Of a stretch of 62,846 nt of DNA, positions 19,508 through 26,984 are shown one piece after another. Under the pieces are notes generated by a model, which saw nothing but the letters and a program-made list of their open reading frames with translations, was not told where the DNA came from and searched no databases. Every line of letters begins with the position of its first letter. Position 1 is the first letter of the stretch. Position numbers and translations under genes: made by a program. This DNA is from Bacteroidales bacterium UBA1715 (GTDB lineage Bacteria; Bacteroidota; Bacteroidia; Bacteroidales; UBA1715): assembly GCA_002317135.1 (NCBI GenBank), contig DCIX01000038.1:74485-137330 (forward strand), written 5' to 3'.

Positions 19508-20569
19508 CTAAAATTGTTTCAATTTCTCCACTAACAATTCATTTTCTTTCGCTGTACCGACAGTGATTCGCAAGCAATCAGCACATAGTTGTACCTTAGT
19601 TCTATCACGAACGATAATGCCTTCTTTCACAAGATAGTTATATACATCGTGTGCCTTCTCCATTTTTACCAACAAGAAATTCGCATCACTTGGATAAATT
19701 TTCTTAATAGAAGGAAGTTGCTGTAAATCGAATATAAGTTTCTCACGAGCAACAAGAATTTCTTCTACCAAAACATCTTTTTGAATTGCACATTCCGAAA
19801 GAATTTTACAAGCATAGGCTTGTGTCATTCCATTCATGTTGTATGGCAATTTTATTTTATTGATTACAGCAATGATTTCTTTCGAAGCGAACATCATACC
19901 CAAACGGCAATTTGCAAGTCCCCAAGCCTTAGAAAATGTTTGTAAAATGACAAGATTTGGATATTTGTCAAGTTCTGGCAACCACGAATATTCCGGGCAG
20001 AAATCAATATATGCTTCGTCAATCACAACAATTCCTTTTGCAGCTTCAATAACCTTACGGATTGCTTCTCTGTCGTATAAATTACCAGAAGGATTATTAG
20101 GCGAGCAAATCCATGTCAATTTCGTATGGTCGTCCATTGCTGCAATGACATTGTCTGCCTGCAACTGAAAATCTTCCGTTAGAGGAACTTCTTTACATTT
20201 GATATTATTTATTTCTGCCGAAACGCCATACATTCCGTATGTTGGCGGACAAACAATAGCATTATCTACGCCAGGCTCACAAAAAGCTGTGTATAAAAGA
20301 CCAATACCTTCGTCACTACCACTTCCACCAAGGAAGATTTGTTCGATTGGCATTCCTTTTATTTTCGAAACAACTTGTTTCAATTCATATTGATATGGAT
20401 CAGGATAACGGTTATAATTTCCATTTCCTACTGAACCAAATGAATTTTCATTTGCATCAAGATTTACCAAAGCAACACCTTTGAAATCATCGCGGGCAGT
20501 TGAATATGGAGTTATATTTTTTATATTGTTCCGAAGAATTTCGGATAATGTAAATGTAGAATCTGCCAT
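19508..20569 (-). CDS. hisC: Histidinol-phosphate aminotransferase
   Basis: HisC transaminates imidazole-acetol phosphate to histidinol phosphate using PLP. The 353-residue class I/II aminotransferase shows LDANENSFGS (substrate/PLP region), NPNNPSG-like SPNNPSGNLY, VIDEAYIDF, and the PLP-lysine segment TFSKAWGLANCRLGM. It is separated from hisD by a DUF4143 ATPase gene and has its own -7 box upstream, while in most Bacteroidales hisG, hisD and hisC are adjacent. hisB does not follow it here. Confidence 0.94.
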   Translation of the reverse strand: MADSTFTLSEILRNNIKNITPYSTARDDFKGVALVNLDANENSFGSVGNGNYNRYPDPYQYELKQVVSKIKGMPIEQIFLGGSGSDEGIGLLYTAFCEPGVDNAIVCPPTYGMYGVSAEINNIKCKEVPLTEDFQLQADNVIAAMDDHTKLTWICSPNNPSGNLYDREAIRKVIEAAKGIVVIDEAYIDFCPEYSWLPELDKYPNLVILQTFSKAWGLANCRLGMMFASKEIIAVINKIKLPYNMNGMTQAYACKILSECAIQKDVLVEEILVAREKLIFDLQQLPSIKKIYPSDANFLLVKMEKAHDVYNYLVKEGIIVRDRTKVQLCADCLRITVGTAKENELLVEKLKQF

Positions 20570-20595
20570 ACTATAGATGTGTCTAATTAGATAGA

Positions 20596-20603
20596 CAAAA
20601 ATA
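20596..20603 (-). promoter_or_regulatory. -7 box for hisC
   Basis: Read on the minus strand this is TATTTTTG, an exact TAnnTTTG match, 26 bases before the hisC ATG. A short inverted repeat GTCTA-ATTAGA-TAGAC (20581-20596) lies between it and the gene. hisC can therefore be transcribed apart from hisG and hisD. Confidence 0.55.
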
Positions 20604-20677
20604 TAAAATTCAATGGAGATAGAATATGTTTGTGGTTCTATTTCTAAAGAATCGCCATTTCAATAGAAGTCTTTTTT

Positions 20678-21895
20678 TTACATATACTTGTCCATCAGCA
20701 AAAATTCGTGCAAATGTACTTGCTGAATGCCTGGATACTTATCGGTACATGGGAACTCATCCATTGAGACTACATATTTAGGATAATTGTCGTTGATTGA
20801 CGCTAAATTACCAAACTCCCGGTCTATGGTCTTGTCTGATGATAATAGGTAACACACTTGAACGTATATTTTCCCCTCGTGGTTTTCTGCGACAAAATCA
20901 ATCTCTTTATCCTTCAACCTACCTACAAATACTTTATACTTTCTGGAAAGTAACTCTTTGAAAACTGCATTTTCTATTACTTTGTTAATGTCCAAGTTTG
21001 GGTTCACATTCGTCAATACATTTCTAATTCCAAAATCTTCGAAATAGTATTTCTCCCCAATCTCAAAAATTTTCAACCCTTGTAAATTCAATCGTTGTAC
21101 TCTATGAATTAAGAAACTAGAGCATAAAGCGTTAAGATAATTCTGTACAGTTGGAACCGTCATATCAACCTTTTGCGATTTAAGGTAATCGCAAATATTT
21201 TTGGCTGAAAAAGTTGATCCTACGTTATCGGCCAAATATTGTATAAGTCGCTCTAAAAATGATATGTTTTTAATCTTGTACCTCGATACCAAATCCTTTA
21301 AAAGAATGGTTGAATAGATGCTTTTTAAATATTCAGCAATAACATCATCGTTTTTAGGGAGTTGGTAAATAAATGGCATTCCTCCATATTTCAAATAATC
21401 TTTTAACGATTCGGTTGACGACTTGGTTTGGTTAAATAGAAGGTACTCTCTGTAACTCAACGAGTTGATGTTGATTGATATATATCGGCCCGACAAATGT
21501 GTAGCCAAATCTCCACTCAGCATATTTGCATTACTTCCGCTACAATATATGTCGCAATTAGCCTCGTTAAGCAAACTTCTTAAAGCCAGTTCAAACTCAC
21601 TTATTTCTTGAACCTCATCCACAAACAGATAGTTAGACTCTGTTGTTAATCTTTCTACTACATAATTATAAAGGTCTGCCGATGTTTGAATGTTGCTAAA
21701 CTCAAACTTTTCTTTGTCAACATATATAATATTTGCCTTGGGATTATTCTCTCGAATAACATTGGCTACCTGTTCCATAACGTAGCTTTTGCCTACTCGC
21801 CGTTGTCCAACAAAAACTTTGATAATGTTCTTATCTATAAACGGAAGTACTCTTGCCATGTATGACTCTCGTCGTATGTTTTTTTTCTCACCCAT
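20678..21895 (-). CDS. DUF4143 family AAA ATPase
   Basis: This 405-residue protein has the AAA_14/DUF4143 architecture common in Bacteroidetes: P-loop GQRRVGKS (30-37), Walker B FVDEVQE (91-97), GSNANMLSG, the segment LSGRYISININSLSYREYL, and a C-terminal DUF4143 domain with DKEIDFVAEN, which resembles a nuclease-like D...ExD pattern. The biological role of the family is not established. It sits between hisD and hisC and is preceded by three palindromes at 41-bp spacing and a -7 box, so it is an inserted, separately controlled gene. An alternative start is the ATG at 21859. Confidence 0.88.
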   Translation of the reverse strand: MGEKKNIRRESYMARVLPFIDKNIIKVFVGQRRVGKSYVMEQVANVIRENNPKANIIYVDKEKFEFSNIQTSADLYNYVVERLTTESNYLFVDEVQEISEFELALRSLLNEANCDIYCSGSNANMLSGDLATHLSGRYISININSLSYREYLLFNQTKSSTESLKDYLKYGGMPFIYQLPKNDDVIAEYLKSIYSTILLKDLVSRYKIKNISFLERLIQYLADNVGSTFSAKNICDYLKSQKVDMTVPTVQNYLNALCSSFLIHRVQRLNLQGLKIFEIGEKYYFEDFGIRNVLTNVNPNLDINKVIENAVFKELLSRKYKVFVGRLKDKEIDFVAENHEGKIYVQVCYLLSSDKTIDREFGNLASINDNYPKYVVSMDEFPCTDKYPGIQQVHLHEFLLMDKYM

Positions 21896-21910
21896 AAATT
21901 CTCGTACAAT

Positions 21911-22020
21911 AAGTTTTAGCCTATACTTTAAACTTCATGCAAAGATATAAAAAGGTTTCGTCTACACTTTAAACTTTTGATAAAATTATAAAAAGTTTTC
22001 GCCTACACTTTAAACTTTTG
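21911..22020 (-). repeat. Three 41-bp-spaced imperfect palindromes before the ATPase gene
   Basis: Copies of AAGTTTT-cgcctacactt-TAAACTT lie at 21911-21935, 21951-21979 and 21991-22020; the shared TAAACTT ends are exactly 41 bp apart, about four DNA turns. Each copy has inverted arms AAAGTTT/AAACTTT around an 11-13 bp spacer. This has the form of an operator array bound by one regulator on one face of the helix. It lies over and upstream of the likely promoter of the DUF4143 gene. Confidence 0.8.
21940..21947 (-). promoter_or_regulatory. -7 box for the DUF4143 ATPase gene
   Basis: Minus-strand TATCTTTG, an exact match to TAnnTTTG, 44 bases before the start codon and lying between the first and second palindrome copies. 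The equivalent place one repeat further upstream reads TAATTTTA. Confidence 0.6.
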
Positions 22021-22037
22021 ACAAAAAAACTGAAAAA

Positions 22038-22071
22038 ACAACAAAAAAGCCTCCGTTGGTGGTGGAGGCTT
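22038..22071 (-). terminator. Terminator after hisD
   Basis: On the minus strand, AAGCCTCC (complement of 22064-22071) pairs with GGAGGCTT (complement of 22047-22054) with a 9-base loop, followed by a T-rich tract. It would end the hisG-to-hisD transcript before the ATPase promoter. Confidence 0.8.
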
Positions 22072-22084
22072 GAGGAGGATTGGC

Positions 22085-22279
22085 TTACTTCAAATACTTA
22101 TCCAGCATAGACTTTTTCCTATCTTGGCAAGTTGCCATTATAGCTTTGGCATCTGCTATTTTCTGTTCTTTGGTATAATTTATATTATTTATTTTCAGTA
22201 TGTTATGTTTTTAACATCAGATTTTCTAATTCCAAAATTATTGTTAAAGATTTTTGTCCACCAAATTACATCAAGTTGA
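22085..22279 (-). pseudogene. Possible coding remnant downstream of hisD
   Basis: Two short open stretches in different frames read like protein: one from about 22279 down (ends FGIRKSDVKNITY, stop TGA near 22200), and a second ending KKSMLDKYLK at TAA 22085-22087, immediately before the terminator. Neither has a good start codon. I read them as the decayed tail of one gene. The family is not recognised; confidence is low and the stretch may be non-coding. Confidence 0.25.
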
Positions 22280-23569
22280 TTACTTCTTTCTTATCTCCTG
22301 TAATCGTACCGAAACTGCATTTTTATGAGCATCAAGCATTTCTGCTTCTGCCATTGTTTCGATTGTTGGGCCAAGTGTTGTAAGACCATCTGTATTAATT
22401 TCTTGGAATGTAATTTTACGAATAAAACTATCCAAAGAGACACCGCTATATGCTTTTGCATAGCCATTTGTCGGCAACGTATGGTTTGTTCCCGAAGCAT
22501 AATCACCTGCACTTTCAGGAGAATAATTCCCTAAAAATACCGAGCCTGCATTTACCACATGTTTTGTAAATTCAAATGGATCTTCAACCGATAAAATCAA
22601 ATGCTCTGGAGCATATTCATTCATCATAGCAACCATATCTGCTTGGTTTCCAAGAACAACAATCTTACTATTTGCAACCGAAGCTTCTACAATTTCATTT
22701 CGTTGCAACAACGCTTTTTGACGCTCTACGGCAGCCTTTGTTTCTTCTGCAATACGATTCGATGTTGTAAGTAGAATTGCCTGACTATCTCTCCCATGTT
22801 CACATTGCGACAAGAAATCGGCAGCAATAAATTCTGGATTCGCACTTTCGTCGGCAACAATCATAACCTCAGATGGACCGGCTGGCATATCAATAGCTAC
22901 ACCTTGTGTGCTTACCATCATTTTTGCCTTCATTACGAATTGATTTCCTGGACCAAATATCTTGTATACTCGAGGAATTGTTTCCGTTCCGTATGCCATA
23001 GCTGCAATTGCTTGTGCACCACCAACCTTAAAGATTTGCGTAACGCCAGCCTGCTTTGCTGCATATAAAATAGCAGGATGTATAGAACCTGTTTTTCCTT
23101 CAGGAGTACATAAAACTATTTCCTTACAACCCGCGATTTTCGCAGGAATTGCAAGCATTAAAATAGTAGAGAACAATGGAGCCAAACCACCAGGAATATA
23201 CAAGCCAACTTTCTCTATTCCAACACTTTTTCTCCAGCATTTTACGCCATACATTGTTTCCGTAACACAAGGATATTCTTTCTGACGTTCGTGAAACTTT
23301 GTAATGTTTGAGATTGCAACTTTAATTGCAGCCTTCAATTTATCAGAGACAAGCGATTCCGCAACAGAAATCTCTTGTTGGGAAACCTGCAGATTTTCAA
23401 TATTAGGATTGTCGAACTTACGACAATATTCAAGAACAGCCTTGTCACCATTTTCACGGACATTTTCAAGTATGCCGGCAACAATTGGTTCAAGTTCCTT
23501 ATTATCAAACAATGGACGCTTTAAGATTGACGACCATTCTGATTTATCTGGATTTATAAAAAGTTCCAT
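22280..23569 (-). CDS. hisD: Histidinol dehydrogenase
   Basis: HisD oxidises histidinol to histidine in two NAD-dependent steps with a zinc ion. The 429-residue protein contains VGLYIPGGLAPLFSTILMLA, GGAQAIAAMAYGTETIPRV, GPGNQFVMKAK, AIDMPAGPSEVMIVAD, the metal-binding LSQCEHGRDSQ and YAPEHLIL, and NHTLPTNGYA. It is the last his gene of the attenuated operon, 20 bases after the small gene at 23590. Confidence 0.96.
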   Translation of the reverse strand: MELFINPDKSEWSSILKRPLFDNKELEPIVAGILENVRENGDKAVLEYCRKFDNPNIENLQVSQQEISVAESLVSDKLKAAIKVAISNITKFHERQKEYPCVTETMYGVKCWRKSVGIEKVGLYIPGGLAPLFSTILMLAIPAKIAGCKEIVLCTPEGKTGSIHPAILYAAKQAGVTQIFKVGGAQAIAAMAYGTETIPRVYKIFGPGNQFVMKAKMMVSTQGVAIDMPAGPSEVMIVADESANPEFIAADFLSQCEHGRDSQAILLTTSNRIAEETKAAVERQKALLQRNEIVEASVANSKIVVLGNQADMVAMMNEYAPEHLILSVEDPFEFTKHVVNAGSVFLGNYSPESAGDYASGTNHTLPTNGYAKAYSGVSLDSFIRKITFQEINTDGLTTLGPTIETMAEAEMLDAHKNAVSVRLQEIRKK

Positions 23570-23589
23570 AGTATCTACACTAGTTAAAT

Positions 23590-23808
23590 CTAATTTTTTA
23601 TTTCTTTTTCCAAATAAGATAAAATATATCGTGGACTTTGAAAATACAATCCTGTTTTTGGGTTATTCAATAAAACACGTGTCTGTGAATTGAACCATAT
23701 ATCCATAGCTTCATGCATAGAATAATTAGCTCCATTAACAAGCAATGTAATTACATCTGCAGTTTGATGTTCAACCATATAATTGAAATCGCTCAACGAA
23801 ACTTTCAT
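23590..23808 (-). CDS. Small protein of a DUF3791/DUF3990 module
   Basis: This 72-residue protein has no assigned function. It is probably helical in the first half, with the motif NPKTGLYFQSPRYILSYLEKE near the C-terminus. Similar small proteins with a TGLYFQS motif next to DUF3990 genes are familiar to me from Bacteroidetes genomes, but I cannot verify this here. Its ATG overlaps the DUF3990 stop (ATGA), so the two are translationally coupled. I infer a partner or immunity role. Confidence 0.7.
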   Translation of the reverse strand: MKVSLSDFNYMVEHQTADVITLLVNGANYSMHEAMDIWFNSQTRVLLNNPKTGLYFQSPRYILSYLEKEIKN

Positions 23809-24281
23809 CTTATACTGAGTTTAGAAATAGCCTTTTCTGAACAAAAAGCATATTGATAAGTTATACCTTTCATGTACTGCAAACGATGTAAAAATTCTTC
23901 AAAAGAAATATAACCGTCTTTCAAATTCATGATTTGTCTTCCGACCCTGTCATTTGCAATAGGTCCAAAAACAATATCATAATTATGTATCTTCTCATTG
24001 TTTTCTTCATCTCTGTTTGCAAATATAAAACGAGCCCATTCTTCGTCATATTCCTTGAATATCTTTATATGTAATGAAGAGTCTTGCAAAATGTCATCAG
24101 AACATTCATATTCATTTACAACAACATCTCCACCAAAAGTGTTTGATTTGTAAGTTGCCATCTCCTGCGCTTGTTCTTTATTGTCAGAAAGATAAAAAGC
24201 TAACCCAAAATCTTTATTTGGTAATGACTTTGATAAATCAATATCTTTAATTACAACATTAGAACCATGATACAGTTTCAT
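23805..24281 (-). CDS. DUF3990 protein, ADP-ribosyltransferase-like
   Basis: The 158-residue protein begins MKLYHGSN and has FGLAFYLSDNKEQAQEMA, then DIVFGPIANDRVGRQIM and, near the end, YQYAFCSEKAI. This is the DUF3990 pattern. His5, Tyr30 and Gln143 fall where the H-Y-[E/Q] residues of PARP-like ADP-ribosyltransferases lie, so mono-ADP-ribosylation is a reasonable inference rather than an observation. It is coupled by ATGA overlaps to a DUF3791 gene upstream and a 72-residue gene downstream. The arrangement looks like a toxin with small partners. Confidence 0.82.
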   Translation of the reverse strand: MKLYHGSNVVIKDIDLSKSLPNKDFGLAFYLSDNKEQAQEMATYKSNTFGGDVVVNEYECSDDILQDSSLHIKIFKEYDEEWARFIFANRDEENNEKIHNYDIVFGPIANDRVGRQIMNLKDGYISFEEFLHRLQYMKGITYQYAFCSEKAISKLSIR

Positions 24282-24490
24282 AATTCACCTCCATTTTTTT
24301 TACAAAATACAACTAAACTATCCACCATATCTGCAAAGGATAATGTATGAAGAATATTATAATGCTGCTCCACATATTCCACTCCTTGATGACTGCTTAT
24401 ATATTGATAAGCTTCAATAGGAGTCAAATTAAATTTGCGTGCAAACAAATTTAACAACATTAAAAAATATTCTATCTTATCCCTTATCAT
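24278..24490 (-). CDS. DUF3791 family small protein
   Basis: The 70-residue protein (ATG at 24490) matches DUF3791: MIRDKIEYFLMLLNLFARKFNLTP..EAYQYI...YVEQHYNILHTLSF. The start was chosen because the longer frame begins with TTG inside the upstream SPFH gene. Its stop overlaps the DUF3990 start (ATGA). DUF3791 genes commonly sit beside DUF3990 genes; an antitoxin or adaptor role is inference. Confidence 0.78.
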   Translation of the reverse strand: MIRDKIEYFLMLLNLFARKFNLTPIEAYQYISSHQGVEYVEQHYNILHTLSFADMVDSLVVFCKKNGGEL

Positions 24491-24497
24491 GTACGAA

Positions 24498-25478
24498 CTA
24501 ATTTCTTTTTGTATTCTCAATAACCGACATTGCAGTAGAAATCACACTACTTACATCAGTCATATTTTGAGGAATAATCATTGTGTTGTTTTCTTTTGCC
24601 AATTTGCCGAACTCGTTCAAATATTGTTCTGCAATACGCAAATTCACCGCATCTTTTCCGTTTTCCGTACCAATTGCAGTAGCAATTTCACGAAGACCAT
24701 TGGCAGTAGCACGAGCAATTTGTTCAATTTCGCTTGCTTTACCAGCAGCTTCATTCACACGGCGTTGTTGTTCACCTTCGGAACGGGCAATCAATTCTTG
24801 TTTATCGGCATTGGCAACATTTATTTTTGCCTGCATTTCACCTTCTGACTTTGCGATCAACTCTTGGCGAGCAGCTTCGGCAGCATTGATTTTTGCTTGT
24901 TTTGCACCTTCAGATTCTGCAATGATTGCACGTTTTTCACGTTCTGCACGCATTTGTTTTTCCATAGCATCTTTAATGCTTTGTGGAGGAGTGATATTTT
25001 TCACTTCGTAACGGGTAATCTTTATTCCCCAAGAATCGCTCGCCTTATCAACAGCCGAAACAATTACCGAATTGATAGAATCGCGTTCTTCAAACGTTTT
25101 ATCCAATTCAAGCTTACCTATCACACTACGCATAGTAGTTTGTGCAAGTTGTATTGATGCAAATCCATAATTATCAATACCATACGATGCCTTTTGTGGA
25201 TCCATCACTTGTAAGTACATAATACCATCAACCTCAACGGAAATGTTATCACGAGTAATACATGTTTGCGAAGGGACATCGATAGCTTGTTCTTTTAATG
25301 AATGCTTGTACGAAACCTTGTCGATAAACGGAATAATAATATGGAAACCAGCAAGAAGGGTTTCGTGGTATCTACCAAGACGTTCTACAATATACGCCTC
25401 GCGTTGAGGCACAATTTTCACGCTTCCTGTCAATGCAAGGAAAGCAACTACGCATACAGCAATTAAAAAGACTTCCAT
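24498..25478 (-). CDS. SPFH/Band 7 membrane protein (paraslipin/QmcA type)
   Basis: The 326-residue protein has one N-terminal membrane segment (about 3-22), an SPFH domain (VPQREAYIVERLGRYHETLLAGFHI...), and a long alanine- and glutamate-rich coiled coil with repeats of IAxSEGExQAKIN. Such proteins form oligomeric membrane microdomain scaffolds. It starts 4 bases after the NfeD gene, and SPFH-NfeD pairing is a known functional link. It lies between hisG and hisD, an unusual place. Confidence 0.9.
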   Translation of the reverse strand: MEVFLIAVCVVAFLALTGSVKIVPQREAYIVERLGRYHETLLAGFHIIIPFIDKVSYKHSLKEQAIDVPSQTCITRDNISVEVDGIMYLQVMDPQKASYGIDNYGFASIQLAQTTMRSVIGKLELDKTFEERDSINSVIVSAVDKASDSWGIKITRYEVKNITPPQSIKDAMEKQMRAEREKRAIIAESEGAKQAKINAAEAARQELIAKSEGEMQAKINVANADKQELIARSEGEQQRRVNEAAGKASEIEQIARATANGLREIATAIGTENGKDAVNLRIAEQYLNEFGKLAKENNTMIIPQNMTDVSSVISTAMSVIENTKRN

Positions 25479-25482
25479 AGTA

Positions 25483-25914
25483 TTATTGTTTTTGAACTTG
25501 TAATGTTATGCTTTCGTGCGAAATAATCAGCACCGTATCTCCTGTATGAATTTCATCGGACGAAGTTGCCTCCCAACCTGTTCCTTTGAATTCAACCTTT
25601 CCGCGTCCGTTTTCAAAATCAGAAAGTGCAACCGCTTGTTTACCAACATATTCGTCTGCTAATTCATCTGTACTATTCGTTGTTTTTTGGAAGAACTTCT
25701 TTTTCAACATTTTTCTGAAAACCAACAACGAAACAACTGAAATTACGCCAAAAACGATTAGTTGTAATTCTATAGGCATTGTAGGTAACAACCAAAGACA
25801 TAAGCCAGTTAGAACAGCTCCACAACCAAAGAAAACGACAATAAGACCTGGAACAATAAGTTCCAAGCCTATGCCTATAACGCCACACAATAACCAAATT
25901 GTAACCGGACTCAT
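25483..25914 (-). CDS. NfeD family membrane protein
   Basis: The 143-residue protein has two or three membrane segments (about 5-65) followed by an OB-fold soluble domain (YVGKQAVALSDFENGRGKVEFKG...GDTVLII). This is the short NfeD form, without the ClpP-like protease domain. It partners SPFH proteins such as the one directly downstream. It starts 4 bases after the hisG stop and so is in the his transcript. Confidence 0.88.
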   Translation of the reverse strand: MSPVTIWLLCGVIGIGLELIVPGLIVVFFGCGAVLTGLCLWLLPTMPIELQLIVFGVISVVSLLVFRKMLKKKFFQKTTNSTDELADEYVGKQAVALSDFENGRGKVEFKGTGWEATSSDEIHTGDTVLIISHESITLQVQKQ

Positions 25915-25918
25915 TTTT

Positions 25919-26782
25919 CTATAAAATCATTTGTTCAATTGGGACAACCAAAATTCCTTGAGCACCAGCTTCACGAACTTTTTCTATAATTTCCCAGAAA
26001 TCATCTTCGTTGATTACCGAATGAACAGAGCTCCAACCTTCTTCTTTCAAAGGCATAACCGTAGGGCTCTTCATACCTGGCAACAATTGTGCAACAGCTT
26101 CAACCTTTTCGTTAGGCACATTCATCAAAATGTATTTGTTTGTTTTTGCACGATTAACAGATTCAATACGAAGCATCCATTTTGCAAGTATTGCTTGTTT
26201 TTCAGCAGACAAGTTTTTGTTACCAATAAGTGCAGCTTCTGATTTGTAGATAGTTTGTACCTCCTTCAAACCATTGCTTAACAATGTTCCACCAGACTCA
26301 ACAATATCACAAATTGCATCAGTCAAGCCAATAGTTGGAGCGATTTCTACCGAACCACTAATTTCGTGAATTTCAGCATTTACATTATTTTCTTTCAAAT
26401 AACTTCCAAGAATTGTTGGGTATGAAGTTGCAATTCGTTTACCTTCCAACGAGTGAATGTCTGTATAATCAAATGCGTTAGGAACAGCAATAGAAAGACG
26501 ACAACCTGCAAATCCAAGTTTTTTAATGATGTTTACATCTTTGTTTTGCTCATCGATTTCGTTCATTCCCAAAATACCGAAATCAGCAACACCATCGGCT
26601 ACATAACCTGGTATATCGTCGTCACGAAGGAAAAGAATTTCCATTGGAAAATTAAACGCTTGAGTTTTTAGACGGCTTGAGTTTGATACAAACTTAATAC
26701 CACAGTTTTTTAGTAGTTCGATTGTTTTTTCGCTCAAGCGACCTTTCTTTTGAATCGCCAATTTGATTACTGTTTGTTCCAT
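25919..26782 (-). CDS. hisG: ATP phosphoribosyltransferase, long form
   Basis: HisG condenses ATP with PRPP, the committed step of histidine synthesis. The 287-residue protein is the long form: a catalytic domain beginning LAIQKKGRLSEKT, with the PRPP-binding segment DAICDIVESGGTL, plus a C-terminal ACT-like regulatory domain (KYILMNVPNEKVEAVAQLLPGM) that confers histidine feedback. It is the first gene after the attenuator described below. Confidence 0.95.
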   Translation of the reverse strand: MEQTVIKLAIQKKGRLSEKTIELLKNCGIKFVSNSSRLKTQAFNFPMEILFLRDDDIPGYVADGVADFGILGMNEIDEQNKDVNIIKKLGFAGCRLSIAVPNAFDYTDIHSLEGKRIATSYPTILGSYLKENNVNAEIHEISGSVEIAPTIGLTDAICDIVESGGTLLSNGLKEVQTIYKSEAALIGNKNLSAEKQAILAKWMLRIESVNRAKTNKYILMNVPNEKVEAVAQLLPGMKSPTVMPLKEEGWSSVHSVINEDDFWEIIEKVREAGAQGILVVPIEQMIL

Positions 26783-26807
26783 TTTATTTTTAGTTCATTT
26801 ATTACTT

Positions 26808-26881
26808 AAAAAAAAAGGCTTGCCTGAAAGCAAACCTCTTATAATTATGCATTCAGTATAGTTCCAAAATTATATTGAATG
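26808..26881 (-). terminator. his operon attenuator (terminator with alternative hairpins)
   Basis: Minus strand. The terminator is GGTTTGC (complement of 26830-26836) paired with GCAAGCC (26817-26823), followed by nine T. A competing antiterminator pairs CTGAATGC (26849-26856) with GCTTTCAG (26824-26831), which overlaps the terminator arm. A third hairpin, CATTCA (26876-26881) with TGAATG (26850-26855) plus TATA/TATA, overlaps the antiterminator and includes the end of the His codons. The three are mutually exclusive as in classical attenuation: a ribosome stalled at His codons frees the antiterminator. Confidence 0.85.
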
Positions 26882-26893
26882 ATGATGTATCAT
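26870..26893 (-). CDS. hisL: His leader peptide MIHHHSI
   Basis: A seven-codon frame on the minus strand reads ATG ATA CAT CAT CAT TCA ATA TAA: three successive histidine codons in a peptide 88 bases before hisG. It lies 20 bases after a good -7 box and just before the attenuator hairpins. I infer that histidyl-tRNA level controls ribosome stalling here. Confidence 0.85.
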   Translation of the reverse strand: MIHHHSI

Positions 26894-26913
26894 ATTGTTT
26901 CTTTTATTTTTTG

Positions 26914-26943
26914 CAATAATACAAAATAATTGAGAATTGACAA
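26914..26943 (-). promoter_or_regulatory. his operon promoter
   Basis: Minus-strand -33 TTG (26941-26943) and -7 TATTATTG (26914-26921; one mismatch to TAnnTTTG) are separated by 19 bp, the usual Bacteroidetes spacing. The predicted start lies about 15 bases before the leader-peptide ATG. The -33 element falls inside an AATTGAC repeat string. Confidence 0.65.
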
Positions 26944-26962
26944 TTGACAATTGACAATTATA
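26931..26962. repeat. AATTGAC/AATTGAT repeat string
   Basis: Tandem copies of (A)ATTGAC. Similar strings are at 42116-42145, 45491-45517 and 45664-45698, always between genes. Here it supplies the -33 region of the his promoter. Confidence 0.7.
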
Positions 26963-26984
26963 TTGAATGGTTAGTGATAAATGA

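Noticed and set aside
21911..22020. CRISPR array
   Set aside because: The three repeats are AT-rich, include their spacers in a 41-bp unit that is itself similar between copies, and no cas gene is near.
24491..24520. Longer DUF3791 protein starting at TTG 24520
   Set aside because: It would overlap the SPFH gene; ATG 24490 begins the recognisable DUF3791 domain.
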